64,000 nucleotides of DNA, from NCBI GenBank assembly GCA_045587545.1, contig JAZNCN010000010.1, positions 1-64,000 on the forward strand, written 5' to 3'. Positions 15,041 through 23,430 of the stretch are shown here, piece by piece (position 1 is the first letter of the stretch; every line of letters starts with the position of its first letter). The notes under the pieces were generated by a model. The model was not told the origin of the DNA. It saw nothing but the letters and a program-made list of their open reading frames with translations, and did no database searches. This DNA comes from Caccoplasma_A sp045587545 (GTDB lineage: Bacteria > Bacteroidota > Bacteroidia > Bacteroidales > G3-4614). The translations under genes were made by a program, and so were the position numbers.

Positions 15041-16303
15041 ATGGAATTAAAAAGAATTGTAGTAACGGGTTTGGGAGCGGTTACCCCGTTAGGCAACGAT
15101 GTAGAAACTACATGGAATGCTCTTATTAACGGAGTAAGCGGTGCCGGACCTATTACTCTTTTCGATGCCTCGTTATTTAAGACAAAATTTGCATGCGAAG
15201 TTAAAAACTTCGATCCCACACAATATATTGAGCGCAGAGATGCTCGCAGATTAGATCGTTACACTCAATTGGCACTTGCCTCTGCAATTCAAGCAGTTGA
15301 AGATGCTAATTTTGATATGGAGACTATAAATAAAGACCGTGTGGGAGTAGTCTATTCAGCAGGCATCGGAGGATTGAAATCATTTGAAGAAGAAGTAGGA
15401 GAATATTTCTTAAATCCTGAAAAAGGTCCAAGATTTAGCCCTTTCTTTATACCAAAAATTATTCCCGATATAGCAGCAGGTCACATATCAATGCGTTATG
15501 GTTTCAGAGGACCTAACTACGCAACAGTTTCGGCTTGTGCATCATCAACAAATGCATTGATAGACGCATTTAACTTAATTCGTCTTGGCAAAGCAGATGT
15601 TATTATTTCGGGAGGAGCAGAGGCTGGAGTAAACATAACAGGTATCGGAGGTTTTAATGCAATGCATGCATTATCAACTCGTAACGATTCGCCTGAAACA
15701 GCCAGCCGTCCATTAAGCGCAAGTCGCGATGGATTTGTTCTCGGAGAAGGAGCAGCATGTTTGGTTCTTGAGGAGAGAGAACACGCAATAGCTCGTGGAG
15801 CAAAAATTTATGCCGAAGTTATTGGAGGAGGTCTATCAGCTGATGCTCATCACTTGACAGCATCACACCCTGAAGGACTTGGTGCCAAATTGGTTATAAA
15901 GAACGCTCTTGCTGATGCAGAAATTAACCCTGAAGATGTTGATTATATCAATATTCACGGAACCTCAACTCCTGTCGGAGACATATCTGAAGTAAAAGCT
16001 ATTAAAGAGGTGTTTGGAGAACATGCTAAAAAATTGAACATTAGCTCTACAAAATCTATGACCGGACACTTACTTGGTGCAGCGGGAGCTATGGAGGCAT
16101 TAGTTTGTGTTAAGACCGTAGCAGAGGATATTGTACCTCCAACCATCAACCACGAAGAGGGAGACGAAGATCCGGAAATTGATTATTCTCTTAACTATAC
16201 ATTTAACAAAGCACAAAAAAGAGTTGTAAATATTGCGCTATCAAATACTTTTGGATTTGGAGGCCATAATGCAAGTCTTATAGTGAAAAAATTTGTAAAA
16301 TAG
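15041..16303 (+). CDS. fabF: 3-oxoacyl-ACP synthase II (KAS II)
   Basis: This 420-residue condensing enzyme elongates acyl-ACP with malonyl-ACP. It has the thiolase-like fold with the catalytic triad in SACASSTNA (Cys, about residue 165), HGTSTPVGD (His, about 305) and KSMTGHLLGAAG (Lys and His, about 337-342). The C-terminal signature SNTFGFGGHNASL is intact. It is co-transcribed with acpP and followed after 2 bp by the rnc-gpmI reading frame. Confidence 0.96.
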   Translation: MELKRIVVTGLGAVTPLGNDVETTWNALINGVSGAGPITLFDASLFKTKFACEVKNFDPTQYIERRDARRLDRYTQLALASAIQAVEDANFDMETINKDRVGVVYSAGIGGLKSFEEEVGEYFLNPEKGPRFSPFFIPKIIPDIAAGHISMRYGFRGPNYATVSACASSTNALIDAFNLIRLGKADVIISGGAEAGVNITGIGGFNAMHALSTRNDSPETASRPLSASRDGFVLGEGAACLVLEEREHAIARGAKIYAEVIGGGLSADAHHLTASHPEGLGAKLVIKNALADAEINPEDVDYINIHGTSTPVGDISEVKAIKEVFGEHAKKLNISSTKSMTGHLLGAAGAMEALVCVKTVAEDIVPPTINHEEGDEDPEIDYSLNYTFNKAQKRVVNIALSNTFGFGGHNASLIVKKFVK

Positions 16304-16305
16304 CA

Positions 16306-18666
16306 GTGTTAAGTGAACTATTTTCTAAGATAAGGCTTTTTACTCTTTGGGGTAAGGAGCCTTATTTTTTACTCTATAAAGTGTTAGGATTTATTCCAAA
16401 TAATATAAACATTTATATAGAGGCTCTATCTCATGGCTCGGCTAATGTATCACGCAAGAGTGGAGAAAAGATCAACAATGAACGTCTGGAGTTTTTGGGA
16501 GATACTATTTTAGATAGCATTATAAGTGATATCTTATACAGGAAGTATCCCAATGAACGAGAAGGGTTCTTATCAAATATGAGAGCAAGCATTGTTCAAA
16601 GAAAAAGTTTGAACCATATTGCTCAAGAGATGAATATCAGAGATATTTTATCTATCGCAGGAGAGATATCATTAGAACATAACCATATTGGAGGCAATGC
16701 CCTTGAAGCTCTTATCGGAGCCATTTACGTTGACAAAGGCTATAGCACTTGTTATAAATTTGTTAACGAAAAAATTATAACCCCATTTGTAAATTTGGAA
16801 AAATTGGCAATAACTGAAGAGAACTACAAATCGCGACTTATGGAATGGGGACAAAAAAACAGAGTTGACATTGATTATATTTTGCTTGACAGCCATACCG
16901 AAAGCGGGAACCATCATGTTTTCAAATTTGAGGTTTACATTGAAGGCATACCTTGTGGACGAGGTAAAGGATTCTCAAAAAAAGAGGCACAACAAAATGC
17001 AGCGAGAAAAGCCTATAAACTGATTTTAAACGACGAAGAATTCAGAAAACGTATTTTTGACGCACAAAACTCTTCGCGTTTAAAAGAAAATAGCGTAACT
17101 TCGCACAAAAATTTAGACAATAATAACGACAAAATAATTAAAACTATGAGTAAGAAAGCCCTTTTAATGATTTTAGATGGTTGGGGAATAGGCAACCACG
17201 ATAAAGCAGATGTTATCTACAATACACCTACTCCTTATTGGGATTATCTAATAAGCACATATCCCAACTCACAACTTCAAGCAAGTGGAGAAAATGTTGG
17301 TTTGCCCGATGGACAAATGGGTAACTCTGAAGTAGGGCACCTTAATATTGGCGCAGGACGTGTAGTATATCAAGATCTTGTAAAGATAAACAAAGCATGT
17401 CAAGATAACTCTATACTTAAAAACCCTGAAATAGTTTCGGCCTTCTCGTATGCAAAAGAGAATGGAAAAAACATTCACTTTATGGGACTAACCTCTGACG
17501 GAGGAGTACATAGTTCATTAGAGCATCTTTACAAACTATGTGACATTGCAAAAGAGTATGAAATAGACAACTGCTATATCCACTGCTTTATGGACGGAAG
17601 AGATACCGATCCAAAAAGCGGAAAAGGCTTTATTGAAGCATTAACAGAAAAATGCTCTCAGAGCGCAGGAAAAATTGCATCAATCATTGGTCGTTACTAT
17701 GCAATGGACCGCGACAAACGTTGGGAACGCGTAAAAGAAGCATATGACCTACTTGTTTACGGAACAGGTAAAAAAGCAACAGATATGGTTGCTGCAATGC
17801 AAGAATCGTATGACGAAGGCATTACCGATGAGTTCATCAAACCCATTGTAAACAGTGCATTTGACGGAACAATAAAAGAGGGAGATGTTGTAATATTTTT
17901 CAACTACCGCAACGACCGTGCAAAAGAACTTACCATTGTTCTTACACAACAAGATATGCCGGAGGCAGGAATGAAAACAATTCCGGGATTGCAATACTAT
18001 TGTATGACTCCATACGATGCATCATTCAAAGGAGTTCACATCTTGTTTGACAAAGAGAACGTAGTAAACACACTTGGAGAGTATCTTGCAAGCAAAGGTA
18101 AAACACAACTTCATATTGCAGAAACAGAGAAGTATGCACACGTAACATTCTTCTTCAATGGCGGACGCGAAACACCATACGATAACGAAGAGCGTATTCT
18201 TGTCCCCTCACCCAAAGTTGCAACATACGACCTTAAACCCGAAATGAGCGCATACGAGGTAAAAGATAAACTTGTAGAGGCCATCAAGTCAGAAAAATTT
18301 GATTTTATCGTAGTAAACTTTGCTAACGGAGATATGGTTGGACATACAGGAATTTACGAAGCAATTGAAAAAGCTGTTGTTGCAGTTGACACTTGTGTAA
18401 AAGATGTTATTGAGGCTGCAAAAGCCAGCGATTATGAAGCAATAATAATTGCAGACCACGGTAATGCCGACAATGCTGTAAACAGCGACGACACTCCAAA
18501 TACAGCACACTCACTAAATCCTGTTCCATGCGTTTACGTAACAGCTAACAAAGAGGCAACAGTTGAAAATGGAATTTTAGCTGACGTTGCACCAACAATC
18601 CTGAAAATAATGGGATTAGAGCAACCGGCAGAGATGAATGGTAAAAATCTTATTAAAGAAAAATAG
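16306..18666 (+). CDS. In-frame fusion: ribonuclease III (N part) and phosphoglycerate mutase GpmI (C part)
   Basis: One uninterrupted frame of 786 residues. Residues 1-250 are RNase III (rnc): signature NNERLEFLGDTILDSIISDIL at about 60-80, and a double-stranded RNA-binding domain with KGFSKKEAQQNAARKAY. Residues 281-786 are a complete cofactor-independent phosphoglycerate mutase (gpmI): DGWGIGN, the active serine in GNSEVGHLNIG, and metal ligands in ADHGNADNA. An Asn/Lys-rich linker (about 250-280) joins them. It starts at GTG (16306), 2 bp after fabF. The ATG at 17146 is exactly where stand-alone GpmI proteins begin, and a promoter-like box lies 43 nt before it. Either the rnc stop codon was lost and a true fusion is made, or gpmI is also translated separately. 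Confidence 0.85.
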   Translation: MLSELFSKIRLFTLWGKEPYFLLYKVLGFIPNNINIYIEALSHGSANVSRKSGEKINNERLEFLGDTILDSIISDILYRKYPNEREGFLSNMRASIVQRKSLNHIAQEMNIRDILSIAGEISLEHNHIGGNALEALIGAIYVDKGYSTCYKFVNEKIITPFVNLEKLAITEENYKSRLMEWGQKNRVDIDYILLDSHTESGNHHVFKFEVYIEGIPCGRGKGFSKKEAQQNAARKAYKLILNDEEFRKRIFDAQNSSRLKENSVTSHKNLDNNNDKIIKTMSKKALLMILDGWGIGNHDKADVIYNTPTPYWDYLISTYPNSQLQASGENVGLPDGQMGNSEVGHLNIGAGRVVYQDLVKINKACQDNSILKNPEIVSAFSYAKENGKNIHFMGLTSDGGVHSSLEHLYKLCDIAKEYEIDNCYIHCFMDGRDTDPKSGKGFIEALTEKCSQSAGKIASIIGRYYAMDRDKRWERVKEAYDLLVYGTGKKATDMVAAMQESYDEGITDEFIKPIVNSAFDGTIKEGDVVIFFNYRNDRAKELTIVLTQQDMPEAGMKTIPGLQYYCMTPYDASFKGVHILFDKENVVNTLGEYLASKGKTQLHIAETEKYAHVTFFFNGGRETPYDNEERILVPSPKVATYDLKPEMSAYEVKDKLVEAIKSEKFDFIVVNFANGDMVGHTGIYEAIEKAVVAVDTCVKDVIEAAKASDYEAIIIADHGNADNAVNSDDTPNTAHSLNPVPCVYVTANKEATVENGILADVAPTILKIMGLEQPAEMNGKNLIKEK
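17096..17103 (+). promoter_or_regulatory. Possible internal promoter for the gpmI part
   Basis: TAACTTCG (within TAACTTCGCACAAA) resembles TAnnTTTG with one change. The same 14 bases occur at 29822 directly before mnmG. It lies inside the rnc coding part, 43 nt before the ATG that begins the GpmI part. Confidence 0.35.
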
Positions 18667-18667
18667 A

Positions 18668-19255
18668 GTGATAAGAATTGGCGATACAGTAGTAAGTCTT
18701 GATGTAATAGAACGTTACTTTTGTTGCGATTTAGACGATTGCAAAGGGGCTTGCTGTATAGAGGGAGATGCCGGAGCACCAATAACCCAAGAGGAAGAGA
18801 TTGCCATAAAAGAGGCTCTCCCTGCTGTAATTGATAATCTGCCTAAAGAGGCTGTTGAGGTAATTGACAAACAAGGCGTTTCATACATTGACGAAGAGGG
18901 CGACCTTGTTACCTCAATTATAGGGAACAAAGATTGTGTATTCTGCAGATACGATAATAAAGGAGTATGTTTATGCGCATTAGAGATAGGTTACAACAGC
19001 GGAAAATGTAATTTTAAAAAACCCGTTTCGTGCCATTTATATCCTGTAAGACTTACACAATACCCAACATTCACAGCAGTAAATTATGATGAGAGGAGTA
19101 TATGTAAAGGGGCAGTAAAACTTGGAACTGAAAAAGGCATACGAGTTTATCAATTCCTTGAAGGGCCTCTCACAAGATTCTTTGGCAAAGAGTGGTACGA
19201 TGAGTTAAAGCTCGTTGCCGAAGAGTATCTTCGCCAAAAAGGCGAAAATATATAA
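18668..19255 (+). CDS. DUF3109 family Cys-rich protein
   Basis: This 195-residue protein has a conserved cysteine set: CCDLDDCKGACC near the N terminus, then DCVFC, GVCLCALE, GKCNFKKPVSCHLYP and ICKG. That is the pattern of DUF3109, related to the YkgJ-type metal-chelating domain, so it probably binds zinc or an iron-sulfur cluster. Function unknown. I start at GTG 18668 because relatives begin directly with a V/M-I-x-I-x-D-T sequence; an upstream ATG at 18638 would overlap gpmI by 29 bp. It is 1 bp after the gpmI stop and 16 bp before topA, so it is probably in the same transcript. Confidence 0.82.
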   Translation: MIRIGDTVVSLDVIERYFCCDLDDCKGACCIEGDAGAPITQEEEIAIKEALPAVIDNLPKEAVEVIDKQGVSYIDEEGDLVTSIIGNKDCVFCRYDNKGVCLCALEIGYNSGKCNFKKPVSCHLYPVRLTQYPTFTAVNYDERSICKGAVKLGTEKGIRVYQFLEGPLTRFFGKEWYDELKLVAEEYLRQKGENI

Positions 19256-19271
19256 ATGCTATTAAGAGATT

Positions 19272-21599
19272 ATGCAATCAAACTTAGTTATAGTTGAGTC
19301 TCCTGCAAAAGCAAAGACAATAGAGAAATTTTTAGGAAAAGAGTACAAGGTCCTATCAAGCTATGGACATATACGCGATCTCAAAAAGAGAGATTTCAGC
19401 ATTGATGTTGAAAAGGGATTTATGCCTATATATGAGATACCATCTGATAAGAAACAGGTTGTAGATACTCTAAAAAAGGCAGCAAAAGAAGCTGATATGG
19501 TATGGTTAGCTTCCGATGAAGACCGCGAAGGAGAGGCCATAGCATGGCACCTATATGAAGTACTTGGGCTAACGCCCGAGAAAACTCGTCGCATAGTATT
19601 CCATGAAATAACAAAAAATGCAATTCTCTCAGCAATAGAGAATCCCAGAAAAATTGACGAAAATCTTGTCAATGCACAACAGGCTCGCAGAGTATTAGAC
19701 CGCATAGTAGGATTTGAGCTATCTCCAATACTTTGGAGAAAGATAAAACCTGCACTATCGGCAGGTCGCGTACAATCAGTTGCAGTACGATTAATTGTTG
19801 AGCGTGAACGAGAAATTGAGAAGTTCACGCCCGAAGCATCATTCCGAATAACTGCCATATTCAAAGATGCAAACGGAAACAAAATGAAGGGAGAATTGAC
19901 TTTCCGCCCTGCAAATGAGACCGATGCCGAAACTCTATTATCAAAACTATCTACCGATGAGTTTACTATAACAGATATAACCGTAAAACCACTACAAAAA
20001 TATCCTGCGCCACCCTTTACAACATCAACATTACAACAAGAAGCAGCCAGAAAATTAGGTTTTACTGTATCTCAAACAATGCGAGTGGCACAACATCTTT
20101 ATGAAGCAGGACTCATTACCTATATGCGTACCGACTCCGTAAACCTATCATCACTTGCCATAAATACAGCAAAAGAGACTATCATAAACCTATTTGGAGA
20201 TAAATACTCAAACCCTCACAACTACCACACTTCGTCTAAAGGCGCACAAGAAGCTCACGAAGCGATAAGACCTACTTATATAGCCAATAGCGAAATAGAG
20301 GGAAATTCGCAAGAAAAACGCTTATATGACCTAATTTGGAAGCGCACCGTTGCATCACAAATGAGTAACGCACAAACCGAGAAAACCACAATAGGAGTTG
20401 AAGCAGTTAATGGGAAAGAGAAATTTGTCATTACAGGAGAGGTAATAAAGTTTGATGGTTTCCTACATCTTTATGGCGAAGCTTCAAATGATGAAGAAAA
20501 CGAAAAGGAGAACGATAGCAACGTACTGCCAATTGTAAATAAGGGTGATATGCTGATTCTTTACTCTGGAGAGGCAGTTGAACGTTTCACAATGGCACCT
20601 CCTCGCTACTCTGAGGCAAGTTTGGTTCATAAACTTGAAGAGTTAGGAATTGGACGTCCTTCAACATATGCCCCCACAATCTCAACCATACAACAAAGAG
20701 AGTATGTTGAACGCGGGAACAAAAGCGGAGACAAACGCCAATATAAAATCATAACCCTAAAGAAAGGCAAAATAACATCAGCAGAAAAAAGCGAAAACGT
20801 TGGCGGAGACAAAGGGAAACTAATACCTACCGACATAGGTATGGTAGTTAATGATTACCTAATTGAGAATTTCCCTGATATTCTAAACTACAATTTTACA
20901 GCAGAAGTTGAAGAGGAGTTTGACCGTATTGCTGACGGAGATAACACTTGGAACAGCTCTATAGCATCATTTTACGAGACATTCCACCCCGAAGTTATAA
21001 ATGCATCGGCACAACACTCCGACAATAAAGTAGGCGAAAGGATACTCGGAACAGACCCTGCAACAGGCAGAAGAGTTTCTGTGAAAATTGGACGTTTCGG
21101 ACCTGTTGTTCAAATAGGAACAGCTGATGAAGAAGAGAAACCTGTCTTTGCATCATTAATGGCAGGACAAACCCTTAACAATATAACCCTTGATGAGGCA
21201 CTAAAACTCTTTGCCTTACCACGTACACTTGGTAAATTTGAAGATGAAGAGGTTGTAATAGGAGTAGGCAAATTTGGACCATATATTCGTCATAACGGCA
21301 AGTTTACATCACTACCTAAAGAGTATAAACCATTAGAGATTACTCTTGAAGAAGCAAATCAACTAATAATTGCAAAACGCAACGAAGACAACAGCCGTAT
21401 TATCAAAACTTTTGAGGAGGAGCCAACTCTTCAAATTATAAACGGACGTTATGGCGCATATATAGCACATAACAAAAACAACTACAAACTCCCCAAAGGA
21501 GCAGTAGCAGAGGAGTTAACACTTGACGACTGCAAAAAAATTATTGCAGAACAAGGAGAAAAACCCGCTAAAAAGACCACTCGTAAAGGAAATAAATAG
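19272..21599 (+). CDS. topA: DNA topoisomerase I (type IA)
   Basis: This 775-residue enzyme relaxes negative supercoils. The Toprim domain starts at the N terminus (LVIVESPAKAKTIEKFLG, then SDEDREGEAIAWH). The active tyrosine is in YMRTDSVNLS at about residue 288. PPRYSEASLVHKLEELGIGRPSTYAP marks domain I/IV. The C terminus has three short repeats, each with G-(R/K)-(F/Y)-G-(P/A)-(V/Y), for example IGRFGPVVQIG, VGKFGPYIRHNG and NGRYGAYIAHN. It has no Cys4 zinc ribbons, a layout I know from this phylum. It ends in a Lys-rich tail. Confidence 0.96.
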   Translation: MQSNLVIVESPAKAKTIEKFLGKEYKVLSSYGHIRDLKKRDFSIDVEKGFMPIYEIPSDKKQVVDTLKKAAKEADMVWLASDEDREGEAIAWHLYEVLGLTPEKTRRIVFHEITKNAILSAIENPRKIDENLVNAQQARRVLDRIVGFELSPILWRKIKPALSAGRVQSVAVRLIVEREREIEKFTPEASFRITAIFKDANGNKMKGELTFRPANETDAETLLSKLSTDEFTITDITVKPLQKYPAPPFTTSTLQQEAARKLGFTVSQTMRVAQHLYEAGLITYMRTDSVNLSSLAINTAKETIINLFGDKYSNPHNYHTSSKGAQEAHEAIRPTYIANSEIEGNSQEKRLYDLIWKRTVASQMSNAQTEKTTIGVEAVNGKEKFVITGEVIKFDGFLHLYGEASNDEENEKENDSNVLPIVNKGDMLILYSGEAVERFTMAPPRYSEASLVHKLEELGIGRPSTYAPTISTIQQREYVERGNKSGDKRQYKIITLKKGKITSAEKSENVGGDKGKLIPTDIGMVVNDYLIENFPDILNYNFTAEVEEEFDRIADGDNTWNSSIASFYETFHPEVINASAQHSDNKVGERILGTDPATGRRVSVKIGRFGPVVQIGTADEEEKPVFASLMAGQTLNNITLDEALKLFALPRTLGKFEDEEVVIGVGKFGPYIRHNGKFTSLPKEYKPLEITLEEANQLIIAKRNEDNSRIIKTFEEEPTLQIINGRYGAYIAHNKNNYKLPKGAVAEELTLDDCKKIIAEQGEKPAKKTTRKGNK

Positions 21600-21623
21600 A
21601 TAATAAAGAAAATTTTAAGAATT

Positions 21624-22124
21624 ATGAAGAAAGTAGTTTTATCAGCCATACTTGCATTTACAGCATTAAACATGGCATCAGCACAAGAGACTTTAACAGT
21701 TACACAAGAAAGATTAAGTCAATTAGCATCACTTACTGCTAATAGTGTAAAAGAGACAGGCAACGACATTATAGATAATTATACCGATGCATTGTACGAT
21801 TTAACAGATAATGTTGTAGATAACGGAAAAGATTTGACATCACTTCTTGAGAATGTAAAGAGTGGAGCAGTTTCAAAAGTTTCAGCACTTGCAAAAGCAA
21901 ACTCTTTATCAACAAAGATATCTGAAGCCTCAACAAAAGCCAAGAATGTTTTCTCAACAGCAAAAGAAGCAACATCTCAAGTAAAAAATCTTAAAGGACT
22001 TTCATTAAAATCATTGGCAACAAAAACTCTTGCCAATAATACAAAAATAAGTTCTTTATTAGGAGAAGAGACCGTAAGCCAAGTTAAAACAATGGCATCA
22101 TTAATCTCATTATTGAAAAATTAA
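21624..22124 (+). CDS. Secreted helical protein of unknown function
   Basis: This 166-residue protein has a signal peptide (MKKVVLSAILAFTALNMASA, cut before Gln-Glu). The mature part is low in aromatics and rich in Ser, Thr, Lys, Asn and Leu, with a helical pattern (for example SKVSALAKANSLSTKISEAST and TKAKNVFSTAKEATSQVKNL). No cysteines and no lipobox. No family recognised. It follows topA by 24 bp and ends in a strong terminator, so it may be the last gene of the topA transcript. Confidence 0.65.
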   Translation: MKKVVLSAILAFTALNMASAQETLTVTQERLSQLASLTANSVKETGNDIIDNYTDALYDLTDNVVDNGKDLTSLLENVKSGAVSKVSALAKANSLSTKISEASTKAKNVFSTAKEATSQVKNLKGLSLKSLATKTLANNTKISSLLGEETVSQVKTMASLISLLKN

Positions 22125-22149
22125 TAGAAAAATAATAAACATACATGAA

Positions 22150-22190
22150 GAGGCTGTCAAACAAGTTTTTTGTTGCGACAGCCTCCCTTT
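22150..22190 (+). terminator. Terminator after the secreted helical protein gene
   Basis: GAGGCTGTC (22150-22158) and GACAGCCTC (22177-22185) form a 9-bp stem followed by CCTTTTT. The leftward lrgB gene ends 7 bp further on, so it may serve both directions. Confidence 0.75.
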
Positions 22191-22196
22191 TTCACT

Positions 22197-22883
22197 TTAT
22201 AAATACCCCATTATCCTTAAAACAAAAGGAGCAAAGAGAGAGGTAAGAATACCATTAAGAATAAGTCCGAGAGTAGCATATGCACCATGAATGGGATTAA
22301 CCTCCATTGAAGCAGCAGTACCGACAGCATGCGATGCAGTTCCCATTGAAAGCCCCATTGAAATATCATCTTTAAGTCTTACTAACTCCATGGTTTTATA
22401 ACCCAAGACAGCCCCTAAAATACCAACAGGAACAACAACTGCAGCAGTCAGAGAAGGTATTCCTCCAAGAGTAGAGGAAATCTCAATAGCAATAGGAGTA
22501 GTTACGGATTTAGGAGCAAGTGATATTATAACCTCGTTTGTTGCACCTAAAACATCGGCAATTGCAGCAACCGAAACAATTCCTATAACCGAGCCTGCAA
22601 GTTGAGATAAAAATATCGGTATAAAATGCTCTTTTATTGAATTCAAGTGCTTATATAGAGGCACTCCCAATGCTACAATTGCAGGCTTTAGCCAAAACTC
22701 TATATATTTGCCCCCACCTTGATAAGTTTCATAAGTTACATCAGAAAGTTCAAGCAAACATATAATAACTATAATAGTGATAAGTATGGGGTTAAGAAGC
22801 ACCCAACCGATTCTTTTACGCAACAACCCTGCAATATAATAGAATGCAAAAGTAACAGCAAGCCAAAAAATAGGATTATCCAT
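22197..22883 (-). CDS. lrgB: LrgB/CidB-family membrane protein
   Basis: This 228-residue integral membrane protein has about six helices. The LrgB family pattern shows in SLAPKSVTTPIAIEIS and GTASHAVGTAASMEV. Family members work with LrgA, as holin/antiholin-like or small-metabolite (pyruvate, glycolate) transporters. I start at MDNPIFWLAV (22883), whose ATG overlaps the lrgA stop in ATGGATAA; the longer frame upstream lies within lrgA. Confidence 0.88.
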   Translation of the reverse strand: MDNPIFWLAVTFAFYYIAGLLRKRIGWVLLNPILITIIVIICLLELSDVTYETYQGGGKYIEFWLKPAIVALGVPLYKHLNSIKEHFIPIFLSQLAGSVIGIVSVAAIADVLGATNEVIISLAPKSVTTPIAIEISSTLGGIPSLTAAVVVPVGILGAVLGYKTMELVRLKDDISMGLSMGTASHAVGTAASMEVNPIHGAYATLGLILNGILTSLFAPFVLRIMGYL

Positions 22884-23226
22884 TCTTTTTACGATTTGAA
22901 AGTTGATAAACCCAGCCTGTAACAACAATCACTATTATGGTGCTGATAAAAGCCGCTGTAATTATAGGAAAAAATTGAGCCTTGATAATATCAAAATATA
23001 ACATTATTGCAATGCCCGGAGGGATAAAAAAGAAACCCATATTTGAGATAAGAGTATTGGCTACCCCTTTAATCTTCTCATATTTTACAATGCCAAGTTT
23101 AAGTAATGTACAAAGCAACAACATACCTATAATGCTTGACGGAAATTTTATCCCCGTAAGCATAACCACCACCTCCCCTACAGCAAGACAAGCAAAAATT
23201 ATTGCAAGTTGTAAAATTGTTCCCAT
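22876..23226 (-). CDS. lrgA: LrgA/CidA-family membrane protein
   Basis: This 116-residue protein has four predicted helices. FPSSIIGMLLLCTLL and MGFFFIPPGIAIMLYFD are the LrgA hallmarks (the P-x-S-I-x-G-M-x-L and F-F-x-P-x-G motifs). It is the first of the two-gene lrgAB operon, overlapping lrgB by 8 bp. It is thought to form a membrane pore or transporter with LrgB. Confidence 0.88.
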   Translation of the reverse strand: MGTILQLAIIFACLAVGEVVVMLTGIKFPSSIIGMLLLCTLLKLGIVKYEKIKGVANTLISNMGFFFIPPGIAIMLYFDIIKAQFFPIITAAFISTIIVIVVTGWVYQLSNRKKNG

Positions 23227-23253
23227 TTTCTACGATAAAATCTTTATCAACTT

Positions 23254-23430
23254 CTATTTTTTAGGTTCTTTATCACTTTTATTGCGCTTTTGTCGTTTCA
23301 TAGGGCAACTCTTATCGCAACACTCACAAGCATTAATATCGCGTTTTACGAAGATACAATATAGACGGCGCACAATATAGGCAACAACTAACACTCCAAT
23401 GGCAGTAACTATTATCTCTTGAATAGCCAT
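23254..23430 (-). CDS. FeoB-associated Cys-rich membrane protein, 58 aa
   Basis: This small gene has one N-terminal membrane helix (about residues 5-20, VTAIGVLVVAYIV). A cysteine cluster CECCDKSC (about 35-42) follows, then a Lys/Arg-rich tail. Its ATG overlaps the feoB stop by one base (TAATG), so it is co-translated with the iron transporter. Family knowledge places such proteins as FeoC-like accessories of ferrous iron uptake, with cysteines perhaps handling iron or sensing redox state. Confidence 0.85.
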   Translation of the reverse strand: MAIQEIIVTAIGVLVVAYIVRRLYCIFVKRDINACECCDKSCPMKRQKRNKSDKEPKK

